From: Stentor coeruleus
Taxonomy: Eukaryota > Ciliophora > Heterotrichea > Heterotrichida > Stentoridae
Direction of reading: 5' to 3'
Length of the DNA: 42,107 bases
Assembly (NCBI GenBank): GCA_001970955.1
Contig: MPUH01000641.1
Span: 1 to 42,107, forward strand
Shown here piece by piece: positions 10,311 to 20,582 of the stretch; positions within the stretch are counted from its first letter, which is position 1, and each line of letters starts with the position of its first letter. Below the pieces are notes generated by a model. That model was not told the origin of the DNA and searched no databases. It worked only from the letters and a program-made list of their open reading frames with translations. The translations under genes and the position numbers were made by a program.

Positions 10311-11207
10311 TTATAATATACATAATACTTTTTATTTTCATCTATTTATTTCATGAAGTCTAGAATTCTGCTTTACTTTTCTGCAAGTAAGTGGCTCCTG
10401 AATTTTTAGGATTTGTATAATTTATTATGTTATTAATCCTCTTATTAATACTTATTTTTCTAAGATTATGCATTATGTTGTAATGTCTTATTAAGCGAAA
10501 TTTCCCTTTTAGATTTCGCATAATTTAGTTGTGATAATAAATTTATTTTCCTCTTAAATTCAGTTTTAATTTTTGCTAAAATTTCACTTTCTGAAGCTTC
10601 TTTTATGGCTTTACATTTTTTTTTTCAGTTTTGTGTTGCTGAGGGCATGCTCTAGATATGTTTTATATTTCTAGCTCCCTTTTATCTTTTATATCATACT
10701 TATATTTTCTGCAAATTTATCCTTAGTTCTAAAATTTTGTCACTGAGTCTTTGTTAAAATATTATCCTTTATAATAATACCTTTTAATTCATACCTGCCC
10801 TCAGATTTTCCTTTATTTCATTATTCTCTCACAATTTTTCCTATCAGCACCATTCCTTATTGTATATTTATCTCACTTATACCATTCTTATTACCACCTT
10901 AGCCTCAAAGTTTCCTACAACACAAAAAAATAATAATAAATAAATAAACACATACCCAAAAATCCTCCTTTCAAAAAAGCCTCCACACAACAACCCTTAA
11001 TTATAAAATATCAACAAAAATCTTCCCTTATCCCTCCATCTCTACAATCAAAATTCCCATCTAAAACCTCAAATAAAATTTCCCCGAAACTAAACTTCCT
11101 TACCCTATACAAAAAAACTCATCCACAATCCATCTATCACAAAATTTTCCTTCAAAATTTCATGATCAATACCACAAATACAATAATTTGAATTTTTCGC
11201 TTAATAA
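10311..11207. other. Intergenic region with possible gene relic
   Basis: The minus strand at about 10466-10620 is open for some 50 codons with a Lys/Glu-rich coding-like sequence but no ATG. Further coding-like pieces broken by stops lie up to about 10760. One 20-base stretch (10733-10752) matches 2573-2592 at 18 positions. From about 10840 the plus strand becomes C/A-rich up to the start of the next gene. Confidence 0.45.
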
Positions 11208-12651
11208 ATGGCAACAGTTGATAACATACTCGGCGATATCGACAAAAGATTAAAAGACCCGAATTCTTTAACACCATCAATGAGTTTCTGTGGTGAAGAG
11301 ATGAAAAATTACGCTGATCTTTTCAAAGGTGCTCGTGATTATAGTACAAAAACCTGGGAACCAGCAAGTTCAAACCCAACAAGTATCCCTTTACGTCCTA
11401 AAGGAGAGTAACATACAAGTAGGTGTTCCAAGTTATAAAATAAAAGTAGTAGACTCAACAAAAGAAAGAAAAAAACTTGAAGAAAGACTTAAAAGCTATA
11501 AACAAACTCAAAAAAAATCAGCACGGCCTTTAGGACAATCAAACCATTTATACAAACAAGCGGCAATGCTCAATAGAAAACGTGAAAATCTAAGAATCCA
11601 ACAGCAAAAAGCAGAAAAAAACCAATTGTGTTCCCCGAAAATCCTTCAGAAATCACGTGAAATGCTCAAAACCCGAAGCGGAAAAATCGAAGACCGGCTT
11701 TTGGCGACTTGGAAAAGCCAAAAAGAAGCTTCGGAACAGTATTTGAGAGAAAGTTCAAGTCAATCTAGAATCCCTACTATAAGTCCATATGCTACACAGA
11801 TGCAGTCTGATAAACCAGTAGTGGATCGTTTGATGCTTTATAGCAAAATTTACCATGAAAAAAAAAAAAGAGCACAGGAAGCACCACCAGAATGCAGTTT
11901 TGCCCCTAAAATCAATTCTTATTCAAATTCAATTTCTAGAACTGATTTATATAGTCCTAAAATTACCCCTGTTGCTGAATGTCAGTATTCGTTTAAACCT
12001 GAACTTAATCAGAATTCTTTAAAAATTGCTGAGAAACTTGGACCTTTTGGGTGTAGGGCCTCGTCAAGAAGCTCTTCATGTAGTAAGAGTGTTGCTAATG
12101 AAAGCTATTCGTTTCACCCACAGATTAATAAAAACTACTCGATTAGTAGTATTAGAAGTGGATCGCCACGATGGAAACAATTGTATGATATGAATCTCGA
12201 CCGTAGAGAAAGATTAGAAATGCTTAGAAAAGCTTTTGCAGACAACGAAAGAGACTTTGAATGCACTTTCCACCCAAAAACTTGTAGACCCCCAAATGGA
12301 CTATCAATATCAGGTACAGTACAAAGACTTAACAATTGGGAAACAAGAAGACAAGCAAGTATAAATGCTAAAAAAGATTCTATGACTGATAAAGATCTAG
12401 ATGAGTGTACATTTAAACCTTTTTTATATGGAAATATTGCTGGGCAGACAACTTTGACTGATTTTTATGCTGAACTTGATAAAAAAAAGAAAAAAAGCTA
12501 TGCGGAAATACACAGAGGCAAAACTACACCAGATAAAATTGAATGGAAGTGTGATAAAGTTGCCCCACTTTTTATTAGTGATATCAATAGTAATGAATAT
12601 GATGAAGCTATTAAAGAGCTTCATGATATGCTTCATATAGGGTTAAAGTAA
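11208..12651 (+). CDS. F-x-P repeat protein, frame broken near 11408
   Basis: The first part (MATVDNILGDIDKRL...) runs in frame to a TAA at 11409. The rest, ending at 12651, is in the +1 frame. The second part is basic and repeat-bearing, with spaced copies of a [C/Y]-[S/T]-F-x-P-x motif: CSFAPKIN (11893), YSFKPELN, YSFHPQIN, CTFHPKTC and CTFKPF, plus an earlier degenerate CSPKIL. Motifs of this type recur in protist proteins of the ciliary and basal-body cytoskeleton, so a microtubule-associated role is a reasonable guess only. A 15-nt intron-like sequence (11408-11422, GTAA...TAG) sits exactly at the break. Removing 15 nt does not restore the frame; 16 nt would be needed. A sequence error, an unusual intron or a +1 shift are all possible. 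Both parts have good coding character. Confidence 0.7.
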
Positions 12652-12815
12652 CTAGCTTTTTTATCACTATTAATAAAGAGATTTATGAGTTTAATTGAAG
12701 AAAATTATGGGAAGATGAAGAAGTTGTGAATATATTTTTTTAATTTAAAAACTGTAAAGCCATCACTCCTCTAAAATAACTATTTTCTCACATCTTATTT
12801 TCTTAATAAACTAAT

Positions 12816-15800
12816 TTAGTCAATATTTTGTGAAAAGTCACTAAGTTCCTCAATATGCCCAGTCTTTACTTTAGCAATAACATTTTTCCACCCTTTAAAC
12901 ACCCTTCTCATATACACTAACTCCACAAGAACATTCCTAGTTTTTTTCCTTTTCAACAAAAACTCGCTCTCATCTCCATCATAACTCCTCTTAAAAAGCC
13001 TCCACTCAAAAACATTCCTCAAATTCTTCAACTGCGAAATCGTTTTTGTCTCCTCTTTTCTCAATATAATCCCCGATATCCTATCATCTTCATCTATAAC
13101 ATTCCCATACCTCCTCTTAAGTACTGCATAAAGCATTTCATGATAAAAAATACTCCCATCTTCTTCAATAACAAAAGCCATTTTCGATAACAAACTAATA
13201 CCTTTATCAAAATTCATCGAACTATCAAACCCAAGCCTATTTCCTAAACTATACATAAAATCCAACACCTTTTTATAATTGATTTTTATCCCATAAAAAT
13301 CTTTTGAATAAATTTCCCATATTTTTTTAAACTTCCTTTCATCTTTAGTAAACATATGCAAAGCACTATCTGGATTAGATTCAAAATCTTCATAATTTTG
13401 CACAATGACCATGATAAAAAGATTTACTATAACCAAAATTGTTATTGCCATATAAGCTGTAAAATAAAGACCAGCTGTAATTTTACCTGTATATTCCATT
13501 GTATCTATAAGGAAATAAGGCCAATCACATATTGTTGCACAACGGACTAGGACTAGAACAGCTGAAAAAAAATTATTGAAATTGTTGTATTTATCTATAC
13601 CTCTACCCTCATAAATACCATTAAAAAGAAAGACTCCTATTATGCTGAATATAAATATGTTGAGGATTAAAAAGCTCAAAACACTTAATATTGATGGCAA
13701 AGAATGCTCAACTATTGCTAATAAATTGTGGAGAGCTTTTAGAGGTTTGAATATTCTTAGTAATCTTGATACTCTAAATATACGAAAGATTCTAAATATT
13801 TGAGGTCCTGTACGAAGAAAACGATTTTCTAATGAGGCATTTGATGAGATTATAATATCGATATAAGCACAGATTACAACACAAAAGTCGAATATGTTCC
13901 AACGACTGTGAAAATATTTTTTGATACCGAATGAGAACATTTTTAAAAGGATTTCAATTGTAAAAGTTATGACGAAGATTATATTGATAATTTCGAGAGC
14001 TAAGGTATATGAGTCAGGTGAGTTATTATAAGTCATTGCCATTGATATCATGTTGAGGAGGATACAAATGATTATAAAAATTTCAAAATATGCAGATGTC
14101 ACTAGGTTATATGTAAATTTACGAAGTTTACCTTCTGGCTCTTTGATTATGTCATGCTGAGGGGTAGATTTTATGACAAGTTTTTGCATTTCTACCCAGA
14201 ACTGCTGATTTTGTGATAGAAATAATGATGCTACTGAGAATTCTTCTTTTCTTGATTGATGGAATTTCATAAACACAACTCCCATAAAAAGATGGAGGAA
14301 GAAAAAAGACCCAATAAATATAAAAAAAATAAAATAGTAACTTGCTGCGATGTTATAATCCCTAACTCTTGCTAGACCTTGTTCTCTAGCATCAATACAA
14401 GAATACATGATCTCTTGCCAAAGTTCTAATAAACTCACTACAAACAAAGTTAAAAAAGCTTCAAAAACATTATCAAAACTAAACTCAGCATCTTTCCATT
14501 TATATCCATGTTCATAACATTCAGTTTCACTTTCTAATAAAGGATTTTCACATTCATATAATTTCCCAGAAAATAATGATACACCTAATATCGCAAACAT
14601 AAACCATACAATAAACAATACAATAACAACATTGATCATAGCACCAATTGAAGACATTAAAGCTGAAACCAAACTTTTCATAGACTTGTTTTTAGATATA
14701 AATCTTAAAGGTCTAGCAGCTCTTATAACCCTAAAAACTTTTATAATACTTATATTGAGAAATGAAGTAAAAGTGTCTAAAAGAGAGAAAATCAATATAA
14801 TAAAATCTAAAACATTCCATGAATCCCTTAAATACGCATTTTTTCCATCAACAAAACCTAAAGATATAGATTTCATAAGGAATTCAATAATATAAATAAC
14901 AGTAAAACAAGTTTCTAATGCATATGCCGCTTTAACTTGAGGATGGTTTGTAGAAAATGATATCAAATATGTTTCCCATACAATAACAATGCAATTAGAA
15001 TATATAATAACAAACATAAAAGCTTCGAAATAATTCGATTTAAACGCTTTGTACAAAAAAACTCTTAGTTTGTTGCTTTTTGATAGTAAACAATAACTAT
15101 TCCTACACCCAACATCTTCAAAAGATTGTTTTTCTCCAGTTTCATCATAATTATCTCCATCATTATTAATAACTTCAAGTATTTTCATCTTCTCTATTTC
15201 CCTTTTTCTTAGGGTTTTACCACTGTTGTTTCCATTAAAAAGTGTTGAACTCCTGTGTATATACAAAGATTGCTCAGTTTTACTCATAGTTTCAATATTA
15301 TTATCATTAGTTTCTATAGTGAAACTATCAAGTAAAATTGCAATAAACAGATTCAACAATATAAAATTCCCTAATATAATCCACAAAATCACATAAAAAG
15401 CACTCCAAGGCCCAGCTGAACTATGCATAACTTCATATAAAATCTCTGAATAACCAGAAAGTGTCAAGATTTGAAAAACACTTAAATAAGCCCATCCAAA
15501 ATTCTCAAAATTACTCCTTGGAAGCTCTTCTCCATGTATTTGCCCACCAAAAATCTGATTACCTAAAAGAGCATAAACTGTATTTATAAGTACCAAAAGT
15601 AAAGCTAAATATATGAATTTTGGTAATGAATATGTTATAATAAAAATCAAACTTTTCATAAAAGCAAAATACCTAAAAATCTTTGCAATCCTTGTAACTC
15701 TAAAGATCCTAAATACCCTAATAACTCTAAAAGCAGTTATAGCTGTAGAGCCAAAGTTTAATATAACTTCTAACCAACTTAAGGCTATGACAAAAAAATC

Positions 15801-18521
15801 AACATAATTCATTGTATCTCTAGAGAATTTTTTAGTCCCTGAAGATAGGAATTTTACAACAATTTCTAAAGTGAAAATCGATGTAAAAGCAAGATTTAAG
15901 TTAAAAAGAGCATTTGACATATCTTGTGAAATCCCATAATGGTCTAAAGATAAGACAATAGCATTGAGAAATACACATGTAATCATCCCGAAAAAATAAA
16001 TTTTACTAGTTTCTAATTTCCTTGCGAGGAATTGAAGTTGCTGATATTTCCCGATAATATGCGGTCCCCATAGTCTATATTTCATTCTAGCTAGGCTTTC
16101 ATAATAACTTTTGTTTCTAGAATCATCATTGATTATATCAAAACCTGACCAATGTCCTTCAACATTGCCTTGGAGTTCATCTTCAAACTCAATACATTTA
16201 ACCCTTTCTAAAACCCTGCCCATTATATTACTAAAAGCTTCTTCAGCACCATATTTCAATGATAAATATGAGAAAATCTGTATTGGGATTATAAACTCTG
16301 AGTATTTTGTCATGAGCATTTCAAAGTCTGACTTCCATTTTTTTTCAAGACTATCTTCCATATCGCAAAGTACTCCTTTATATGTAAAAGAATAATTATC
16401 ATGTTCTTTTTCAAGAATTTTATCGAATCCAGCAAGTAATGGAATGACTTCTTCAGTAGAAGATGAAGTTGTATTATAAATTTCACCTAAAAGGATTTTT
16501 ATTTCCCCTATACTCACCCCTTGTTTGATTTTTTTTATGATACTTTTACGGATTTTTATTATGTATTTGAGCTTAGAAAAAAAATACGATGGGGATAAAT
16601 CGTCTGCACTATCTAAACGACGGAGACCTTGCTCAGGGTTGGATTCTTGGACTAGTGTTCCAGCAAGGCCAATATGAACTTTGTATTTTTTCTTTAGGGA
16701 AATTTTTTTCATAGAATGCGTTTCATTAGCTTGTTTACTTATTACAGTTCCTCCAGAAGCTTCATCAATATTTCCTAGAGGTTTTTCTAAAATTTTTTCC
16801 TTTTTACCTTTGCTGAAAGATAGGATGATTGAGTTTTTCCTATTCCCTCGCTCGACAATGATTTCTCGTTTTGACAATTTTCTGACAGCTTTTTTATCAG
16901 GTTTTTTTTCATGTTCGTTTTTTGAAGAGGTTTTTATTACAGAATATCTAATATTAGATGACCTACCTCTGCTTCTTTTATTTTCAAAAACAGGTATGTC
17001 ATTAACTTTTATGTCATGGAGCTCCATAAGTTTGTTTTTGGTTTCGATATTGTTTTCAGTTTCTATAGAAAATATGTTATTCGGGGTTTCTGCTTCATCG
17101 TTTTCAGCATTAGGACTGTTGGAACCTATAGAATAATCAAGGGTTTCTTCTAATTTTTCAGCCTCGGTACGTTTTTTGTGCGCTTTTTCCTTGATTTTTT
17201 CCATAGATCTCGTAAAAGAGGACTTTATTACAGCCAAACTCAGGTTTATTATAAGAAAAGCTCCTATATAACTTACAGGTAAATAAAAAAGAATTACAGC
17301 ATAGTCTACTGTTCGTTGGGCTATGTTCATTATTGGAACCCATGTTTGTAGAGTTACCAATTCAAATACTTGGACAATTGAGTAGAAAATATTGTCAAAA
17401 CTTGTCTGACCTAAGTTTGGATTTTTCAATGACTCAACACAAACTAGATGGTCTGGACATTCATCACTTCCACACCTTTGAATATCTTCACCGTAAATAC
17501 CTGTTTCTACATCCATACATCTAAATACAAATCTTCCACACATTGTCTCAAGGCCGGTTATTGAAAAGACAATGATGAAGAAAAACAATACACCTAAAGT
17601 TCCAACAAGGGGACTCGAAGCTTTAATTAAAGCCATAAAAATAACTTTCATCCCTTTGATCGATGATATATTCCTCAAAGGTCTTAAAATCCTCAAAACT
17701 CTTAAAACATTAAGCTTAAAAGCAATACTTTGTACCCATCCTGTAATAACAATAGTAATATCTAAAATATTCCATTTATCACGTAAATATGTCCCTGGTT
17801 CTAAAACAAGGCCTAATGAAAATATTTTTAATACACACTCAATAGTATATATTATAAGAAAAGCCATATCAATCCAGCCTGGTATTGTATAAATACTATC
17901 AAGAGCAAGTGTAAAAGTATTTATTATAATGACTATCATTATAAATACCTCAAACATAATGTTTTTAGTTATAAGCTCTGAAAGTTCTGAGATTGCATTT
18001 TTTATATACAGAAATCCACTTATTGTTTTCTTTATATCTTCACTATAACTTGCTTGGATTTTATCATCAATAAGTTCATATCTTGTTGATTCTCTAACTT
18101 TTATATAATCTTTCAAGAGTTCTCTCAGATCATCTATTGATGAACTTGGGGTTTTATAAATTCTTGCATGTTTATCTTTGAAGACTGCTAGGTTTAAATC
18201 ATTAAGAGGATCTTCTATGCAGTAACTGTTTTCTCCAAATTTTGTATGAAGTTGAGTATTCATACGAATTAGGCGAAAATAACTTGGAGCATCTACTCGG
18301 GAAATTTTTGAGAAATAGGGCAATTCTCTTCGTATTGCTTCTATGTTAGGAGAAGGGATACTTGATGATTGGTCATTCTTTGGAGTTTTAGCTACAAAAC
18401 TTACTTCAGGAGTTAACATAGCATGTGAAGGATTTCTCGAGTGAAATAATGAATCCATACTTATATTTATATTTATAGTCTTGATTATATTTTTTTTGAA
18501 CCTTAATTTTATATTACTCAA
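12816..18521 (-). CDS. Four-domain voltage-gated cation channel, Cav-like
   Basis: This 1901-residue pore-forming alpha subunit has four repeats of six helices. The repeats span about residues 185-440, 835-1070, 1155-1420 and 1470-1710. S4 voltage sensors are clear in all four: LRVLRILRPLR (273-283), FRVIRVFRIFRVTR (931-944), KVFRVIRAARPLR (1261-1273) and FRIFRIFRVSRLLR (1576-1589). Pore loops align without gaps to Cav channels (FDNIFYSIVQVFELVTLQTW in domain I), but the selectivity positions are Q392, S1022, E1366 and C1665 instead of four glutamates. The I-II linker (about 440-830) is long, basic and Ser-rich. The cytoplasmic C-terminus is about 190 residues. Such channels depolarise the membrane or admit Ca2+ during contraction or ciliary reversal; selectivity here is doubtful. 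M22 (18458) is the better start, because the first 21 residues are AT-driven. No intron interrupts the gene. Confidence 0.93.
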   Translation of the reverse strand: MSNIKLRFKKNIIKTININISMDSLFHSRNPSHAMLTPEVSFVAKTPKNDQSSSIPSPNIEAIRRELPYFSKISRVDAPSYFRLIRMNTQLHTKFGENSYCIEDPLNDLNLAVFKDKHARIYKTPSSSIDDLRELLKDYIKVRESTRYELIDDKIQASYSEDIKKTISGFLYIKNAISELSELITKNIMFEVFIMIVIIINTFTLALDSIYTIPGWIDMAFLIIYTIECVLKIFSLGLVLEPGTYLRDKWNILDITIVITGWVQSIAFKLNVLRVLRILRPLRNISSIKGMKVIFMALIKASSPLVGTLGVLFFFIIVFSITGLETMCGRFVFRCMDVETGIYGEDIQRCGSDECPDHLVCVESLKNPNLGQTSFDNIFYSIVQVFELVTLQTWVPIMNIAQRTVDYAVILFYLPVSYIGAFLIINLSLAVIKSSFTRSMEKIKEKAHKKRTEAEKLEETLDYSIGSNSPNAENDEAETPNNIFSIETENNIETKNKLMELHDIKVNDIPVFENKRSRGRSSNIRYSVIKTSSKNEHEKKPDKKAVRKLSKREIIVERGNRKNSIILSFSKGKKEKILEKPLGNIDEASGGTVISKQANETHSMKKISLKKKYKVHIGLAGTLVQESNPEQGLRRLDSADDLSPSYFFSKLKYIIKIRKSIIKKIKQGVSIGEIKILLGEIYNTTSSSTEEVIPLLAGFDKILEKEHDNYSFTYKGVLCDMEDSLEKKWKSDFEMLMTKYSEFIIPIQIFSYLSLKYGAEEAFSNIMGRVLERVKCIEFEDELQGNVEGHWSGFDIINDDSRNKSYYESLARMKYRLWGPHIIGKYQQLQFLARKLETSKIYFFGMITCVFLNAIVLSLDHYGISQDMSNALFNLNLAFTSIFTLEIVVKFLSSGTKKFSRDTMNYVDFFVIALSWLEVILNFGSTAITAFRVIRVFRIFRVTRIAKIFRYFAFMKSLIFIITYSLPKFIYLALLLVLINTVYALLGNQIFGGQIHGEELPRSNFENFGWAYLSVFQILTLSGYSEILYEVMHSSAGPWSAFYVILWIILGNFILLNLFIAILLDSFTIETNDNNIETMSKTEQSLYIHRSSTLFNGNNSGKTLRKREIEKMKILEVINNDGDNYDETGEKQSFEDVGCRNSYCLLSKSNKLRVFLYKAFKSNYFEAFMFVIIYSNCIVIVWETYLISFSTNHPQVKAAYALETCFTVIYIIEFLMKSISLGFVDGKNAYLRDSWNVLDFIILIFSLLDTFTSFLNISIIKVFRVIRAARPLRFISKNKSMKSLVSALMSSIGAMINVVIVLFIVWFMFAILGVSLFSGKLYECENPLLESETECYEHGYKWKDAEFSFDNVFEAFLTLFVVSLLELWQEIMYSCIDAREQGLARVRDYNIAASYYFIFFIFIGSFFFLHLFMGVVFMKFHQSRKEEFSVASLFLSQNQQFWVEMQKLVIKSTPQHDIIKEPEGKLRKFTYNLVTSAYFEIFIIICILLNMISMAMTYNNSPDSYTLALEIINIIFVITFTIEILLKMFSFGIKKYFHSRWNIFDFCVVICAYIDIIISSNASLENRFLRTGPQIFRIFRIFRVSRLLRIFKPLKALHNLLAIVEHSLPSILSVLSFLILNIFIFSIIGVFLFNGIYEGRGIDKYNNFNNFFSAVLVLVRCATICDWPYFLIDTMEYTGKITAGLYFTAYMAITILVIVNLFIMVIVQNYEDFESNPDSALHMFTKDERKFKKIWEIYSKDFYGIKINYKKVLDFMYSLGNRLGFDSSMNFDKGISLLSKMAFVIEEDGSIFYHEMLYAVLKRRYGNVIDEDDRISGIILRKEETKTISQLKNLRNVFEWRLFKRSYDGDESEFLLKRKKTRNVLVELVYMRRVFKGWKNVIAKVKTGHIEELSDFSQNID

Positions 18522-19599
18522 AGCTAAGACTTAAAATAATTAATTATATGATTTGCCTATGTTTGTAAGACTAAAATTTATATACCAATATAATGTCTCA
18601 TATTCATCAAAATATATCATGATAAAATTAAGTTGTTTAAAATCAACCAGGTATTATAATTTATATACAGTTTAGTACAGAAAAGAAGTTTTCTGTTTAT
18701 TTAGATGCTATTCGGATATTTAATTCATTAAAATTTAAATCAGTAAAATTTTATAGTTTTATTGTTGAAGAGCTAATAGTTTTTATATATTTTTGTAGTA
18801 TTTAATTAATCAGTGAATATAATATTTACTTTGACTTTGTTAGTTTTATAGTTTTGGTTTATAAAATATTATAAGATGAAAAATTATAGCATTTATAGGG
18901 AAGGTTTGTGTATTGTATGAACATTTAATGTGTATAAAGCTTTTTAGGTTTTTAGCATTTTAGCATTTTTAGCATTTTTAGCATTTTGGTTGCTTTTAAT
19001 CACTTTAGTAATTTCCTTTAAATAATCCATTTTCGAAAGAATGACTTTGAAAAATGCATATTTTTGCTATGGGCATTATTTTATATATATTCTTATTGTA
19101 GTCTTAAATCATTATATTTCTAGTTTGGATATTTTACATTATTGAACTTTTAGATAAAAACTTGAGGTATTTAATAGAAATAATAAGGCAATTTTTATCA
19201 AAAAAAAAAGTAATTTTTTATAGTATATAGTAGTTGCTTAAATATCAGAATAGTTATTTAATATATTTTTCAAAGCTTAGGATAAATATAAAATTAAAAA
19301 GTAATTTTTTATAACAACACCTATTAAAAAAAACATTACACACAACACCCAGTCTATAAAACCTTCAATTCCCCTATCAGCCCAAAACTTATAACCTAAA
19401 ATAAAATAGCAAAACTTCTTAACTCCATCAACATCCACAAAAAAAAACTACTTCTAATCAATACATAATTTTAATAAAAAATCATTATTTTAACCATAAA
19501 ATGCATATCAAAATATCACATATAATCTATCATATCATATAATTTATTAAAAAGTTTAAAAATATCCTCATCTAATTACTATCATATAAACTAAACAAT
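18522..19599. other. Long intergenic region
   Basis: This is AT-rich sequence between the 5' end of the channel gene and the 3' end of the gene at 19600. It contains a short TTTTTAGCA tandem run (18949-18987) and a sharp G-rich to C-rich change on the plus strand near 19310. No gene or RNA was recognised. Confidence 0.55.
18949..18987. repeat. Short tandem repeat, about four TTTTTAGCA units
   Basis: Four successive units of a 9-10 base motif (T-run followed by AGCA) lie in the non-coding region upstream of the channel gene. It is a simple microsatellite-like run with no visible function. Confidence 0.7.
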
Positions 19600-20510
19600 C
19601 TATAGATTCAAATTTTTATTCTCTCTCGTAACACTAAGTTTTTCCTTAAGCACCTTCTGTTTCCTCCTTTTCTCAAAATACATCCTATCAAGTTCATCAT
19701 ATTTCAACATATTCGTATATCTCACAGGATTCGTACTAACCAAAACTTCTTTTTCTTTATTAAACAAATCCACACTCGAAGGTATATGCGTCATAAAAAC
19801 CCCTTTAAGTTTCCTTCTTTCTGGTTTTTTATCTTTTTTCTTGAAACTCAAGTTCAATTTATTTTTATTTTTCAGTATTTTTTCAAGATCACTAGCTGTT
19901 TTGATATCATGTTTTATAGTAGGAATCATACTTTGTTTTAGTTTTTCTAATGTAAGAGTCTTTTCGTTATTTATAGTTGATGGAAGTGTTGATGGGGTTT
20001 TATAAGATGGGGCATGAACTGTTTGATCATAAATACTTGAGAATTGTAAGAATTTTACAGGTCGAGGTAAAGTTGCGATATCATCATTTAGATGAATGCG
20101 ACTTTTATGTTTAATNTTGCGATATCATCATTTAGATGAATGCGACTTTTATGTTTAATTTCAGCTACAGGTCTAGGGCATTGGAAGTATCCATCAAATT
20201 TTTTGGGTTGTATTCTGTAAGTATATTCAGGACTTGTGATCCTTACAGTTAAGTTTTTCCTATATCCTGAACTATATGGGNTTTCAGCTACAGGTCTAGG
20301 GCATTGGAAGTATCCATCAAATTTTTTGGGTTGTATTCTGTAAGTGTATTCAGGACTTGTGATCCTTACAGTTAAGTTTTTCCTATATCCTGAACTATAT
20401 GGTGTGAATATAGTTGGGGTTTTACCATACTTATCACATTCTGAAACACAACCTGTATGAGTATCTAAAGCAAAGTACCTGCTTCGGCTGATATCTTCCC
20501 ATAGTTCCAT
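19600..20510 (-). CDS. Unrecognised small protein, interrupted by two assembly joins
   Basis: The product starts MELWEDISRSRYFALD and ends SVTRENKNLNL. I do not recognise a family. As given, the frame is broken by two single Ns, each flanked by repeated sequence. Treating these as unmerged contig overlaps (44 and 123 surplus bases) leaves 744 bases, an uninterrupted frame of 247 residues plus stop. The 19930-20110 part then reads through cleanly into the 3' part (MIPTIKHDIK). The protein is basic, with no membrane segment. It has recurring Pro-rich stretches (QCPRPVAE, TLPRPVKFLQF) and a Lys-rich C-terminal half likely to be helical. Its style resembles small ciliary or cortical proteins, but this is only an impression. 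Confidence 0.65.
20073..20159. repeat. Assembly-join duplication around N at 20116
   Basis: Bases 20073-20115 (43 bp) recur exactly at 20117-20159 with one N between. The copy disrupts the reading frame of the surrounding gene, and collapsing it helps restore that frame. This is an unmerged contig overlap. Confidence 0.92.
20159..20402. repeat. Assembly-join duplication around N at 20281
   Basis: Bases 20159-20279 recur at 20282-20402 (about 121 bp) with a single N between. There is one internal mismatch (A versus G, in AAGTATATT versus AAGTGTATT). The mismatch suggests two alleles or a read error in the short contig 20117-20280, which overlaps both neighbours. Confidence 0.9.
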
Positions 20511-20582
20511 TATAAAACTCCACTTTTTACCTTAAAAACATCTTTGGCTAAAAAATATTTTCGAAGCTAATAATTTATCTAA

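Noticed and set aside
11408..11432. A 25-nt intron fixing the F-x-P protein
   Set aside because: The frame arithmetic works (25 is 1 mod 3), but the length is unlike the 15-nt introns here and it would remove sequence that itself looks coding. I left it open instead of asserting it.
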